The notes under the pieces are model-generated. The model made no database searches. It saw only the letters and a program-made list of their open reading frames with translations, and was not told the DNA's origin. From Schistosoma mansoni (Eukaryota > Platyhelminthes > Trematoda > Strigeidida > Schistosomatidae), in assembly GCF_000237925.1 (NCBI RefSeq), contig NW_017386100.1:124001-188000 (forward strand): a DNA stretch of 64,000 bases, in the 5' to 3' direction. Below are positions 12,972 to 26,489 of this stretch, in pieces (within the stretch, counting starts at the first letter, position 1; each line of letters begins with the position of its first letter). The position numbers were made by a program, and so were the translations under genes.

Positions 12972-13712
12972 GACATCTTACAAGTTTTCATATTCATTGA
13001 ATTCTCAATAGGCAATGTGATCTTCTGTAAATGTAGTCATGAATTTTCTATAGAACATGAAAATCTATATGTTTATATATTGTTGTTAACAAAATGCATT
13101 TTGATATGTGTTAAATAACGACTAGATTGATACGTTGAATACATAATCAAATCTTAACACAAGTACCAGTTCATAAAATGTGGTTATATTACATTTCAAA
13201 AGCATATGGAAGCGTCCATGTCACTCCATTGAGATAAGTGCAAAATTGAAGATCACAAACAACGTTTCGAATAACTACTACAATAATTGATGCCAAGTCA
13301 TTATTAATGAATGAATGATTATTATAAATATGTGTAAACATTTCAGAATATTATATGACCAACGTGCGTTACCACACAATAGTAGAAACTGCTAGGAATA
13401 AAACTATTTGCTGAATAATGATAATAAGTAATATAAAACAATACAGAAATGTCGGAGGGAAGTGAATAAGGACAGAGATCTTAAAACAGACTTAACAGTA
13501 AATGTACTTTTTAATTTCTTGATTTACAAAGAATATACTAATTCACCTTCAAGTTGTTTCTGTGAATTAGAAATCATTAGAATAAAAAGTGCTGATTGGA
13601 TTTCTGTTTCTTTTGTACAGTACAGTAGTTAACCAATTAACACTAAGATGACCAATAATAACGATTGAATATGATCTATAATTTGTAGACATTGCTTCAA
13701 CTTTCAGCCTCA
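12972..13712 (+). repeat. Repeat B, copy 1
   Basis: Same-orientation homologue of 25501-26484, matching from GACATCTTACAAG to the ACATTGCTTCAA block at about 95% or less by eye. Copy 2 carries about 225 extra bases (about 25805-26030). This copy lies just upstream of the glycosidase start codon, while copy 2 lies just downstream of its stop, so the B repeats bracket the gene. Confidence 0.85.
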
Positions 13713-14167
13713 AAATACCTGTAAAATGTAGAACAACTACTGAAAATTGAATCATCAACCAACTATTACTTTTAAATAATTTTAATCCAATGATAACTTG
13801 ATAAATTATTTGGAAACAGCCCTGAAACATACAAGGTTACTGTGACACATATACATAAGACCAATTAGACCATTCTAATAAATGATTCATAATAAACTGT
13901 AACTATTTTGAGTCGTCTCACTTAACTCAAATATCTAATATAAACCATATTTATATTCACTCTCATCAGTGATTATAAAATTACTTGTACATAGTTCATA
14001 AGCTAATACTATCAATTCGTGTTTTACAAAAACTTAAATTTTAGTTAATTACTGATAAAAACTCTTGGCAATAAATTACTGAGTACATATTTCTCATTTA
14101 CAATTATTCGCTGTTAAACCCTAACACATTGTCCTTGTGAATTTAAAAGGAATTTTTATTCATTTCA

Positions 14168-17100
14168 ATGAGATTGATAAGATCTTCAAAACAACTTGAA
14201 CGTTTTGGAGATTCTAAGAACACTCCAGTGAATACACTCTTACGCTTGTCGTGGATAATGATATTATTACTAAAAGTGTTTTATTCAGAAGCTCGTGGAA
14301 AAGTGACCATTGACGATGATACTGGTTACTTTGTTGATTCAAATGGATTTATTAAACTATTTCATGGTATCAATTGTGTGCATAAAGTCACACCATTTTA
14401 CATTCCAAAATTACTTGACCCTCATACATTCAAAGTACTTCGAGATTGGGGAATCAATGTTATACGCTTAGGATTTAGCTGGATAGCATTAAAACCACAT
14501 GAAAATGAGACCAATCTAGAGTATATAGATATTATTGAAAAAATTATCGACAATGCTGGATTATATGGAGTTTATATTATCATTGACTTGCATCAAGATG
14601 GATTATCGAAACGTCTCGGTGCAATTGATGCTGTGCCTGATTGGTTTATGGATAAAATAAAGCGACCACCCTATTTATTCCAATACCCTTGGCCATTAAC
14701 GAAATATCCTAATGAAAGTGCCTGGTTTTTAACCTACGCCACATATGAGAGTGCACATGCATTTGAAAGTATATATAAAAATGTTTCAGGATTATGGAAT
14801 TATTTTGCAGAATATTGGAGGATAACAACTGATCGTTTCGGGAAGAAATATAACGTTTTAGGCTATGAATTGATAAATGAACCACCACCTGGAAATTTTT
14901 ATTTAAATCCATTTCTTCTTTTGCCTAGTAAGTGACAAGTGTACAAGAGTTTACTACTATTGCTTTTAAACATTTTCATCATAATGCTTCCTTCATTATT
15001 TAGAGTCTTTAGATTTGACTGGAGATTTTGTTTTTTTTACTTGCAATGAATTCATTCAAATCAATTGATATTCAAGTCGTTGGATGCTTATTGTTTTGTA
15101 AATCAACCAGGTTTTTACTTGTCCCCCTTTTATCAGTCCACTTAAATTATCACTCTAAATTCTAATTAAAATAAATCACGTCAATGTGGACATCAGTGCG
15201 CATATTTTCATTTTTAAAAGTGCACATGTTTTTATGATAAACTAATACAGAAATATGTGGTAACTTCATGTCGTATCACCTCTACAATGAGTTTACATTA
15301 GAACGTCGGTATGTCATTCAAATAGTTTACATATTTCTTTTACATCAAGGTCAATTCAGTCAATATGATTGAATATTATTTTTACTAAAGGGAATTATTC
15401 TTCATGAATCTGCACTCACTTTTCTTGATTTAGTTTAAGGAATGAGAGTAACTCAAAGTAATCAATCAATCATTCAGATGATATTCAGTTCACTTAACAC
15501 TTAACTCACATCGGTCAGTGAAATTCATATTGTAGGCTTGAAGCATTAGGATAAAGAATTCAAATTTTAAATGTTCACAAGAAATAAAGATTCTACATTC
15601 TCTTTGATCTCATCAAGAATTTGAGTAACATATTGTGGTTTGAGGATTGCCAAGACTTAGAAAATCATGACATTGAAAACACTCGAATCACGTAAACAGG
15701 AATTAAAGTTAACTCGGACTTCATTGTAGTCTCCGAGTTTGATAAATATTAAACTACTGAGTTCAATAGTTCAAGAATGAGTTTCCATTTTGTATCTTTG
15801 TCTGGACTAATTCTCTTTCATTACTTTTACATATGTCTACGCTAACAGAACTCCAGTTACTTTTGTTTAAAGCAAATCTCGCTTGTTCATTTATCGAAGT
15901 AAAAATCATGGATTATTAACCGAATCCAGAATACATTGAAACCTGACTCAATAGGAGATGTGACTGAGTTATTTTCGGATTACAATATTATAATTATAGT
16001 ATCTATACCAAAAACTCAACATTTATGGTGGCCTTTGGGTTACAATATCCTTATAAGATATAAAAAATTGATTCAAACGTGTATCTAACAATGTATTTTC
16101 TGACAATTATTTCCACAAGTAACTAAAAAACTATCACTGAACGGTTTAATATTGTAACATCTCAGTAATTCACACCAAGAAACTTGCACAGACACGAACA
16201 TGCAATCCATGAGCATTATGATAAACTGTCATTCTTCCATGATCCCATTATCAGATTTTCAAAGACGGTAATTTGGTTGTTCAAGCATCCTTTCAATGTT
16301 TGTAATCATTTTATTTTTAATTATAAGTAGGTATTAACTTCACCTTTGAAAACAATACAAAATAATAGGAAAAAGCTTTTCCAACTACAAAGAAAGGCGA
16401 ATAGCTGGAGCTGAACCGGTTTCGATAAATTCAGATACTTACTTAAGTGATATTGTTTTCTGAAAGCTTACTTGGCAGGAATAATGTGATCTCACTGGTT
16501 TTACTATCATCGGGGTCTATGGTTAAGTAATAAGAAATAAATCACTCAAATTATCAGGATACAAATGGCTTCCAAGTTTGAAGTCACAAATAGACCACTT
16601 GTCAGCCAAAAACCAGCATCATTACAAGTAATAAGTGTTATTACATTAGGAATTATTACTTAGAATGACCATAATCACAATCAAATAGGGCAATAAAATA
16701 ATGCGAGTTACGCCCAACTACACTTCGGTAATTCGATTTCGTAAAATGTCTACAAACCTCGATATCAACCAGTAATATTGATATATTTTTCCCAATCATT
16801 CTGATAAAGAGTCACTTTTTAAATATGGCGATTGGTTTGTGTTTTTGCTCAACTCGAGTATTCAATTTATGTCTCATGTTGTCATCATTAACCTAAGTGA
16901 CAAATTAGATTCATTTCACAAACGACCAATGTATGAACGTTACTTGCTAACATACCAATAAGTTCTTTAGGCATGATTTGATGGAATAAATATTTTAATC
17001 TTTCAAATGTTTAGTGTCTAACTTCACTTCATTAGTGTAATGGGAATTCAGTTGTTTATTACGTAACTGAAAGACCAAATACTGTTAATACTGTTAATTG

Positions 17101-20100
17101 ATTGTAGATTGCATTCCTTTAACTAGTTTATTTTTATTTCAAACTTTGTCCATTGACATTTCTCTAGAACAGTTAACATTGAACTTAACTAGGTTCTTTT
17201 TTGTTGAGTAGTTTTTAGTGTTTCCTCCATGGAATCACATGCGTTCAATTTTGATGGAATTTGGAATTCCAATTCATTCACCAATCCCAGTTTCACTTCT
17301 GCTGGTTCGACTTAAGAGTGTTTGATGCTTATAAAAAAGTACATGCTGAACTGTTCCCAATATGTTGATCATTTCGCTTAAAAGTTACATGGGTACAGAA
17401 ACTCAACTCTCATCCTAATTGACTAAGATGGAAAAAGTCATTGTTGTTAGGTTATTCCAATGGCGGTTTCGACTGTAACAGAGATTACGTTGGTTATAAC
17501 AGAAATTTGCTAATTGATACAAATCTATAAAACGATCAATTTTACATCATCTTGTTTTGAGTTTCACGTCAATTTGTTCTTGTTTCCCATCTTTTTTGTC
17601 TTACATTTATTACCTTAGCTGTTTTGTCTTAAAACGTGATTCCTCAACAGTGCGCATCCCGCTTGCAGGACCATTGATGCTCACTGCTGAGAATTCAAAA
17701 TTCAGGACCGAATGGCCTTCCTGTGCTTTAAGGTTTTCAATGGTTGTCTAACATTTGTCAATTCATAACCTCAATCAAAATGAAATTTAAACTTGTGATC
17801 AATAATAACCAGCTATCACATAACTCATACTTTTCATGCGAAATTAACTGTATTTGAGTAATTCTAATGGCAATCAGATTCTAGAAGAATGTTATCAATC
17901 GTATCCATGGTTATCAATGAAATATTTTTTGAAGCAAATAAACCGACATCTTATCGTTTCTATCTCGGCTCGTCCAGAACCAACATATGGCGACATGGAA
18001 CAACATATATCTGAATATTAGAAGGTAGATGACAAGCATAAATTTTCTATTACCATGATGACAACTAACATCAGAAGGTGAACTTACAATGATCAGAACG
18101 ATTTGTTGTTTGTTTTTGTTTATTTAACATTAACTCTTTGATATAGATACATCTACATCTAAAATAGAGAGAAATGAGCGCTTTACATTACACTGCTACC
18201 CTCCATTCATCTCTGCTTATCAAGCCTGTTATATACTCTCTTTGTCGAGACCATTTTCACAGTATGCACATATTCCAAAACAGANNNNNNNNNNNNNNNN
18301 NNNNNNNNNNNNNNNNNNNNNNNNNNNNNNNNNNNNNNNNNNNNNNNNNNNNNNNNNNNNNNNNNNNNNNNNNNNNNNNNNNNNNNNNNNNNNNNNNNNN
18401 NNNNNNNNNNNNNNNNNNNNNNNNNNNNNNNNNNNNNNNNNNNNNNNNNNNNNNNNNNNNNNNNNNNNNNNNNNNNNNNNNNNNGTTCCCTGTTGACCAC
18501 CTCCAACCACCATCTTACCTCAATAAGAGATCAGAATATATGAAACATGGAAATTGTTTTATTTATTTATATTTATCACAACGTAGTAGATTCAAATCTT
18601 ATGTAGAGAAAGTTAAATAGATGTTTCCTTTGTACAATGAATGATAGTTTGATAGATTAAGTAATAAACCGTCTGGTTTTATACTAACTTTATATAAAAT
18701 ACATATACATTTTGAAAAGAACAACAAATAGCTTCGTGGGTTGAGATAACGCCATTGTATTTAGTGTAGTGCCATATCACATTTTATGATAATCATTTGT
18801 TGTCAAAGGGTTGTTACATGGTTACATTGAATTTAAAGTCACTTGAAACCTGCTTTTTGGATTGATTAATGACCTATATTTTGAAAATAGATTACTGTGG
18901 TAGTTGAACAAATGAAGTGGATTTTGTCTATTGAGTAATACCTAAGTAAATTAATTAATCTTAATTGACAACTTCATTCAGTTAGAGAGAGCTAAAATTA
19001 TACCGATCTAATAATTGTATCAATGTTAATTACTGTGACTTGTTGCTTTATTGTACGTCTAATTTCTTTCTTCTAAACATAAACATAATTGACTGAATAC
19101 TTGCAAAATAAGTATTTACCTAGATGTAAAGTAAGTAGGACTATTCACGCTCAACCACAATCTTGATTTCGGAAAATATTCTGTACATAACAGATATGTT
19201 CATTTCAACAGAACATAGACTGTCTTCCTTATGTGCTGCGATATTGGAAATCATTGTTGTTAACTTTCAATTGTCTTCATTCTGAAAATCTATTTCGGTT
19301 CTTACATTTCTGGTTTTTTTCTTTTTGTATTCGCACAGATATTGCAGGTCAAAATCTTTTATTGTTTTATGATTACTTGGTGAATGTTATTCGTCAAACA
19401 GACAGGGATACATTGATATTTTACGAGAGTGTAACTTATGGAATATTTTTTCCATTTGTCAATGGAATACCTGGTACTGGCATGCAACGTGTTCCTGGTC
19501 TATTACAAGATGAGATGGCCAGAAAGAAGAGTGTATTATCTTATCATTACTACTGTTGGCTATTGCAATCGACACCAGCTACAGAGCATATGCCATCATG
19601 GAAACAATATTTGTGTGATCAGGTGAGAGTTTCATTACCTGGTTTATTGTTTGTAGTGTATGTGCATTTTGAATATTTGATGATTTAATAAGAACAATAA
19701 CCCACTGATATTTTGTAGCATAAGCTGACTGACTTGATTTTTGTTCGTAACTTGATAACCAGACTTGTCTGTAAAATTTTGAAATCCTTTGTCACCCTTA
19801 TTAAATTATTCGATCTATATTCAGAACAACTACATTCAATTAAGTTAAATGTCGAACGATCGCTGACCGAAAGTATTTTCATAATAAAATATTGTTTACA
19901 TTTTACACCATGTCCTCACACTAACCAACAACTAAAAACTACTCAGTAGTGAGTGCTTACAACACTACCCGAAATCAAAACTGAAGCTTTAATAGGTCTT
20001 AGCGAGTGATTTTTCGGATTAGTAGTTTGACATTCGACGATTGACATTTTTCGCTGCAGCCTTTTGATTTATCTACTCTATATCAAACTTGAAATTTAAT

Positions 20101-23100
20101 TACCTAGAATTTATTTACTTATAATTGATTGAAAAACACCCATTGACTTGCTCATGTTTATCAATTACCATTAAGCTAATTATTTATTTTCACCATGAAA
20201 ATACTCTCAGTAAACAACATGATGAATAACTTTGCAAAATTGTTAGAACCATAGTGTATTTTGTAATTGATTAAAACAAGTCAAATAAGATGAAAATTTT
20301 CTACATTCCTTCCATTAAGTAGTAACATTTATGTTCTATGAATCATCGTCATTAGCAAAAGTTATAGCAATCGGTGTGTCTGAAATTGGGCGTAGATGAG
20401 TAAGCAACACTGACGAATAATTCTATGAAGCCATGGTAATTATGAATTCTGTCATCTAAGTATTCTTAAGATATAGTCAAATAGTCAAACTAGCAGTGGA
20501 AGTGGAGATAGAGGCATTGGATTAATATATATTTTATGTTAGATTTCAAAGTAAGAACATTTGTTTTGTAGTTTCCATTAAACTCATTTACCTATTGAAA
20601 CCTATTCACAAACACCATAGGATATTGCATACAAATGTACATATGTTGTTTGTTGACAAAATCCCTAGTTTATGAATTCAAGTGGAATTCTAATCTGATT
20701 ATTGCATCGAAAAATACAAGGGAAGCCCTATTCCATTCTGTTATTCACACCAACTTATAAAACGTTGATTGTTACAAACAAAATTGACAAACAAATTATT
20801 TTGTTTAGTTCGAGCTCCTATTTGTGGTCTGCATATACAGAATGTATGATGTTAGTTGAAACCGTGAATATTTCATTAAAAATACAATTGATAGTTACAA
20901 CTGATATGGATAAATGTTTATTGTGTCCTTAATAAATGATGAACTGATTAGGGTGAACGCAACACCGGAGCTGAACTCAATGAAAGTACTGCAGAGTCAT
21001 CTAAGAACGAAAATGTAAACACTATGATTAGATATGCAAAATGTGACAACTAGTAATAGGCGCTATTCATTTCCATCATACGTAACTATAAAAAGTGTTA
21101 TTCACACTAATGTAAGTCGTTTGAGTTGATTCAACGAATACGTGGATTCTGACTCAATGATGTGATGCATTCCATCATTTGTGATACACATAATCGAATA
21201 ACAATTTACTGATATCGTGACACATCAACTAACAATTACAGTGTCCGAATGAATTTTCTTCACAAATGAACATCAGTTACATATATATTGTTCACATTCA
21301 ACAATTGTGAACGCGAGAACATTGTCAATAAACTTATATGGTGGATCATATAAGCTTATGGAGGATTTCTGGTCAATGTGATTTTTAGTCAGTTAGACAT
21401 AATGGCCATCGCTTGACAAGATGCCACTTTTTGGTATTAGTTCATTTCTATCTTACTGAACTGATAATTAGATGTTGTGTGAAACTTTATTTATGGATTG
21501 TTAAAAAATGACTGATTTTGTCATTTGTAGAATGATTTTCTTTCCTAGCCAGTTACTTTGTAATCAAACCACAGAATTCAAAATCACTCAATTATTATGC
21601 CTTTCCTCACTCGATCATGTAAGTACTTGTGAACATAAATATAATGATAATCATTTGAAGATGGTGAATACTGAACGTCTGTTGTCTTTTTGCAATTTTT
21701 TATAACTAAGTCATAAATGTAATGAATGATAGGTCAATGAACAAAATGGATGATGTGTTATTGCTTTGACACTGTGTATGCAGTTTATTGTAGTCTAGTT
21801 TCATTTCAGAAAGCATTCACATACTTATCAATGTTGATATTGTTATTGCTTGTGTTTAGCTTCTCTTAAATTATACATTCAAAAATGTGAGAAGTATAGT
21901 TCAATCCACTGGTGGCGGACGGTTTTTAACAGAATTCGGTCTATGTCTTCCTGATGGTAATCCAGATTCAATAAATACGGTTGAATGTAATGCTGTGCTG
22001 AATGCAGCAGATAGGAACTTCGAATCATGGACGTACTGGGACGGATATGAATTATTTTCTAACTTAATTGTTAAAAACATTTCCGTAGGTTTTGTAATTG
22101 ATAATATCTTTTTTGACTTTATGTCAAATTTCTTATTGAAGTCATTATGTTCTGTACGGTGAGGAAATTTATAATTTTCATTCTGAACAGTGTCATCAGT
22201 ATAATTAGAACAACATCTGTAAGCGAACAATATTGTTTTCAATTAGATCGTCATCAGGTTTTACTCTAATATACATGAATATTTATATGAAAATGTTAGA
22301 CCAATCACAAGGCTATTTGAGTCAATAATAATCACAATGAAATAGAATATGTAACCAAGCCTAATAATAGTTAAAATTACAAGTTGATAGTGGGAAGACA
22401 AGTGTACTGATAGTAGTAAGAATAGTAAATTACAATAACAAAAGTCTTATCAATAATTAAACATAAGAAATAAGAATTCATTATATGTGAAAAAAAAGTT
22501 ATAATTGAAATAGTCTCAGCGATTGAACAATAAATAATTCCAACTTTTCGTCCAGCTAACTTGTCTGGACTTCTTCAGGGAAGCAATCAAAATCAAAATC
22601 ATCAAAGAAATATACATAGTGTTTTTTCCTTAACAATCATTTCATCAAAATCTCTACTACTTTTTAATCCAATCATATTTGGAAGTCGAATATTTTTCTT
22701 GTAAACAGGATAATATGAGTGAGTTGAATGAGAATCAAGTGAAAAGTTCAACAATGTAAAATAAAAGGAGACTGGATGAATTGTTTGTATGTATGTATGT
22801 ATGTATGTATGTATGTATGTAGTTTCTTGTTCTTCCAGTAGATCCTGTAAAACCTGGAACCTGTTGTTGAGAGTTATCTTGAATTCATGGAGCTTGTCAG
22901 TATCTCGAAGGAAGGCTGTATTGAAACTTTGTAGTGCTGTTTGTCCAGTTGTCCTGTCTTTCTTTAGCTTCAGTCTCATCTTGGCCACAACCAATTGGTG
23001 ATTTGAAGCTTTGTCAGCTCCTCTCCGGGTTCTCACATCTTCCATTGATCTCCGGAATTTTTTGTTGATACAAATATGACCTATCTGGTTCTCTGTGCTG

Positions 23101-24554
23101 TGGTAGTTTTGTGTATGCGTTTGTAGGGCAATATTGTGCCGCCTATAACCAATTTGTTGAATGCACATAGGTTTGCAAGTCTCTCCCCATTTTCATTTCT
23201 CTCTCCTAATTCATGTCGTCCAAATTACATCTTCATATCCTATGTTGTCCACTCCAACTTTAGCATTCAGATCTCCCATAAGGATGGTCAGGTCCTTTCG
23301 TGAGCACTTCTCTATAATTGATTGCAGCCTTTCATAGAACTGATCTTTATCATCGTCGTTGCTATCATTGGTGGGTGCATAACATTGGATGACGTTCATT
23401 CTGATCCCATGCTTCTTTGTTCTGAATGATGCTTTGATTATCCTGGGTCCATGAGATTCCCATCCCACAAGTGCATTTCGAGCTTCTTTGGACAGCATTA
23501 GAGCAACTCCCTGAGTGTGTGGAGCATTTTCCCTTTCGTGACCGGAGTACAGCAGCATCTCTCCTGTACCTAGCCTTTGTTGTCCAGTTTGTGTCCAATG
23601 GGTTTCGCTGATTCCGAGTACTGCCAAGTTGTATCTCCTAAATTCCATTGCTATTTGGCTGGTCTTTCCTGTCTCCCACATTGTCCGGACGTTCCATGTA
23701 CCTATAAAGAGTGATGCTCTGGTTGTTAGAAGGTGCATCGGTCTCGTAACCTCCGAAGAATTTCGGCTTTCATCATGAGACGTCATAATTATTCCTTCAA
23801 GTCGGAGGGCAGAGTTTAAATGGTTTGAATTATTTTTTCTGGTTAGCGTTTTTTTAGCGAGTTAGCTTTTCTACGGGATGGGGTCGCTAACCCCATGCAC
23901 AACCCTCCTCCTTTACCCGGGCTTGGGACCGTCAGTAACTCTAGAAGAGCTACAGGCGGAGTTAGTTATCATATAACTAGCTAGTTATCAGTGTTTGGTT
24001 ATTCATTTACGTCAGGTACGATTAAATTAGTTATTCATGGTTCCTTTAGAAATATATGAATAACTATTTCATCCTAGTATATCTCTCTAAATCTTCCTTA
24101 CTTCCTTTGGTTATTAAGTTATCAGGTTATGATCTACACTGTCTTCAAATTGAATACCTTACATATGCATTTCACATTATTGCAATACATTGTTTCACTT
24201 CGTAATTTCTTCTCTCTCATGCAGTTGAAATCGTTCAGTCGTACATATCCACAATCAACTGCCGGTCAACCTGTCCAACTGAGATTCGATGTAGATTCAG
24301 GTGTGTTTTATTATGCTTTTGTACCAACACAGAAGAATTGTACAAATGTGAACTCAACATTGTTAGTTGCAGAAATTTTTGTTCCAATGTCCATTCATTA
24401 TCCACATGGAGTGAAGACTCGTTTCATCCCAGAACAATTATCTTATAAAGTGTATGAAAATAATACTAATTTAATATTTGTGTATATGCCATGTACTTTG
24501 ATCAACACGAATATTGAACTTATAGAAATAACGATCATACCAAACCAAAATTAA
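14168..24554 (+). CDS. Endoglycoceramidase-like glycosidase (GH5), four exons
   Basis: Exons: 14168-14927, 19339-19622, 21860-22084 and 24225-24554 (stop). All introns are GT-AG and the phases (1, 0, 0) agree, giving 1599 nt and about 532 residues. Residues 25-40 form a hydrophobic signal peptide or anchor. The TIM-barrel follows: FHGINC, WGINVIRLGFSW, IIIDLHQDG, then the acid/base motif YELINEPP (E238) and, in exon 3, GGGRFLTEFG with nucleophile E373, followed by SWTYWD. Exon 4 is the C-terminal beta-sandwich (YPQSTAGQPVQLRFD). In this family the enzyme cleaves the bond between oligosaccharide and ceramide in glycosphingolipids; a role on host or parasite glycolipids is inference. Length fits the family. 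Exon 1 joins exon 2 as LLPN-IAGQNL, matching the family's conserved spacing. The 5' end beyond the ATG (14168) is unverified. The introns carry SINE, repeat A, RTE and PLE debris. Confidence 0.92.
17640..17760 (+). repeat. Decayed family-2 hammerhead retroposon in intron 1
   Basis: GCTCACTGCTGAGAATTC, then GGACCGAAT, then CCTGTGCTTTAAGGTTTTC and GGTTGTCTA follow the order of the family-2 HHR and tail seen at 36-46 kb, with both core boxes mutated. Just before it, TCCTCAACAGTGCGCATCC is the same HHR segment in the opposite orientation, so two pieces lie head to head. Confidence 0.6.
18180..18284 (+). repeat. Decayed Sm-alpha-like SINE at the gap edge
   Basis: The segment matches the middle of the family-1 SINE: an ATTCATCTCTGCTTATCAAG block, then TGTCGAGACC, then CACAGTATGCACATAT, as seen at 42040-42120 and 63166-63180. 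The HHR part is missing or decayed. The copy runs into the assembly gap. Confidence 0.6.
18285..18484. other. Assembly gap (200 N)
   Basis: Exactly 200 N, probably a placeholder of arbitrary size. It lies in intron 1 of the glycosidase gene and is bordered by repeat sequence, which is the likely cause. Because exons 1 and 2 join in phase and in the family's conserved order, there is no need to suppose a hidden exon here. Confidence 0.95.
20106..21567 (+). repeat. Repeat A, copy 2 (in intron 2 of the glycosidase gene)
   Basis: Homologue of 9713-11890. It lacks the solo LTR (empty site CAAAC at 20775-20779) and most of the roughly 400-base middle segment of copy 1. It ends about 290 bases before exon 3. 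The open frame at 20702-20932 is not conserved in copy 1 and is not considered coding. Confidence 0.9.
22495..22620 (-). mobile_element. Penelope-like element 3' end with hammerhead-like motif
   Basis: On the minus strand, CTTCCCTGAAGAAGTCCAG is followed by a loop and GCTGGACGAAAAGTTGG, then AATCGCTGAGACTATTTC. The layout equals the PLE 3' ends at 30.7 kb and 50.5 kb in this window. The CUGAAGA box is exact and stem II (GUCCAG/CUGGAC) is perfect; the GAAAC box reads GAAAA. HHRs in PLE terminal repeats are known in many animals. Confidence 0.6.
22787..22821. repeat. GTAT tetranucleotide microsatellite
   Basis: About nine units of GTAT. It lies exactly where the RTE endonuclease fragment (minus strand) stops matching its family, so it marks the 3' truncation point. 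Confidence 0.95.
22822..23965 (-). mobile_element. RTE-type LINE 5' part: endonuclease, RT missing
   Basis: On the minus strand the 5' leader (about 23965-23790, with GGGGTTAGCGACCCCATCC) leads to an endonuclease frame from 23786. It shows the apurinic-endonuclease fold in order: GTWNVRTM, ISETHW, NVIQCYAPT and LMGDLNAKVG. A stop after about 190 residues breaks the frame, which resumes at about 23168-22850 with HICINKKFRRSMEDVRTRRG, ASNHQLVVAKM and FNTAFLRDTDKL. The final catalytic S-D-H reads SNH, so Asp is replaced by Asn. The RT domain, expected next, is lost at a GTAT microsatellite. The element lies in antisense within intron 3 of the glycosidase gene. RTE elements (SR2) are known in schistosomes. 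Inactive. Confidence 0.85.
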
Positions 24555-24779
24555 GATAATCATTCAAACTGTAATAATTATATTCGTTTACTAGTTTATT
24601 CGAAATCTGTATCCATTTTGTTGATTGTGAATTCGTTGTTATTTTTGCATCTTTTAACTTATTTTGGATAAACTAAAGTAAGTCAACTTGATGGAATGTT
24701 TGAAATTTACTTTCAGTTTGCGAGTATACCTAGTTGTACGTTGGGAGAATACGTGAAAACAAGTATATATTGCATGGCA

Positions 24780-24846
24780 AATAAAATTAGATGCATTGAG
24801 AAGAGAATGCACATAGAGGTCACCTAAAATCCATCACAGTAATAAA
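24780..24846 (+). promoter_or_regulatory. Candidate polyadenylation signals of the glycosidase gene
   Basis: AATAAA occurs at 24780-24785 and at 24841-24846, about 230 and 290 bases after the stop codon. AATAAA is common in DNA this AT-rich, so use is unproven. Confidence 0.35.
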
Positions 24847-25500
24847 GGACTGTGAAGCAAATAGTGAAAAATGAAAATAACACATCGCTCATAATTAAAG
24901 ATTGACGATATTATGCAACGAAATACTTCAGAACGATAAAGTAAAATAAAATATATTCAGACTCAACATCTTAGGACCGGAACACGTTAGGAAATTAGGG
25001 CTTACGACAAAACTGATGGGTTAGACATTTTAGTATATAAAACTTAAACATTTCATCACTGTTAAACCTCATACCTGTATGTTTGGTCTACATCACCTTA
25101 CTCTTACAATCAGAAACTTACTCATAAAGTAGCTCTATAACCACGGATCGAGACTATCAATATAACTAGATTATGTGGTATAAATCGGATTTCAGAAAAA
25201 AAATAGCCACATACAGAAAGCTTACATTATTGTCTCTCATCAAATCGCTTTGTTATGTGTGAATCAAATCTCCCACTGACATGACTTTTGATAACTCATG
25301 TTAACGAATGGTTAATATCGACTCTTTATTGATGAAATTCTATTGAGTATAAGTATTGCCCTGAATAAAATACAATTATGTGGAGAATAAATCGTTAGTC
25401 AAAATTATGTAAGGACTAAGTAGATTGTGTATTTGTAAAAGTCCTGAATAAGCTAGAACTTTGACAACACACAGTCGAGAATTAAAATCTGCAACAAGCA

Positions 25501-26484
25501 GACATCTTACAAGTTTTCATATTCATTGAATTCTCAATAGGTAATGTGGTCTTCTGTAAATGTAGTCACAAAATAGTCATGAATTTTCTAGAGAACATGA
25601 AAATCTATATGTTTATATGTTGTTGTTAACAAAATGCATTTTGATCTGTGTTACATAACGACTAGATTGATACGTTGAATACCTAATCAAATCGTAACAC
25701 AAGTTCCAGTTCATAAAATGTGGTTATATTACATTTCAAAAGCATATGGAAGCGTCCATGTCACTCAATTGAGATACGTGAAAAATCGAAGTTCACAAAC
25801 ATCGTTTTGTCTCAAATAGTGATTATTTAGTGAATAATAGACAAAATTTAGTTACGAACCACAACTTGTGAGGTGTTTTCAGTGTTTACAACGTCTTTTT
25901 GTTCGAAATATGAAGACAGTCGGTTGTGTTTAAACTCGATAACGGTTAACTAACAAGCAAAAATCGAACTAAGAGCAAGCAATATGGAAACCGTTGACTT
26001 TGAACAGGGGTTGAACGACTGCACAAAATTTCGAATAACTACTACAATACTTGATGTCAAGTCATTATAATGATAAATAAAATGAATGTTATAAGTATGT
26101 GTAAACATTTCAGAATATTATATGACCAACGTGCGTTACCACATAAGAGTAGAAACTGCTAGGAATAAAACTATTTGCTGAATAATGATAATAAGTAATA
26201 TAAAAAATTACACAGAAGTTGGAGTGAATCAGACCTAACAATGACATTTTATTTAAAGTGAACTTACTTTTAATTTCTTGATTTAGATAGAATACACTGA
26301 TTCATCTTCTAATTGATTCTATGAATTAGAAATCATTTGAATGAAACGTGCTGATCGGATTTCTGTTTCTTTTGTACAGTACAATAGTTAACTAATTATC
26401 ACTAACCAGTAGCCTATTAAAATGCACAAAAATACTGTTTTTTATGATCTATAATTTGTGAACATTGCTTCAAACTTCAGCTTC
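25501..26484 (+). repeat. Repeat B, copy 2
   Basis: Homologue of 12972-13712, downstream of the glycosidase gene. It includes about 225 bases (25805-26030) absent from copy 1. No coding sequence was recognised. Confidence 0.85.
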
Positions 26485-26489
26485 GAGTG

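Noticed and set aside
18174-18620. Open frames across the N gap as proteins
   Set aside because: Most of each frame is undetermined bases; flanks are decayed SINE sequence.
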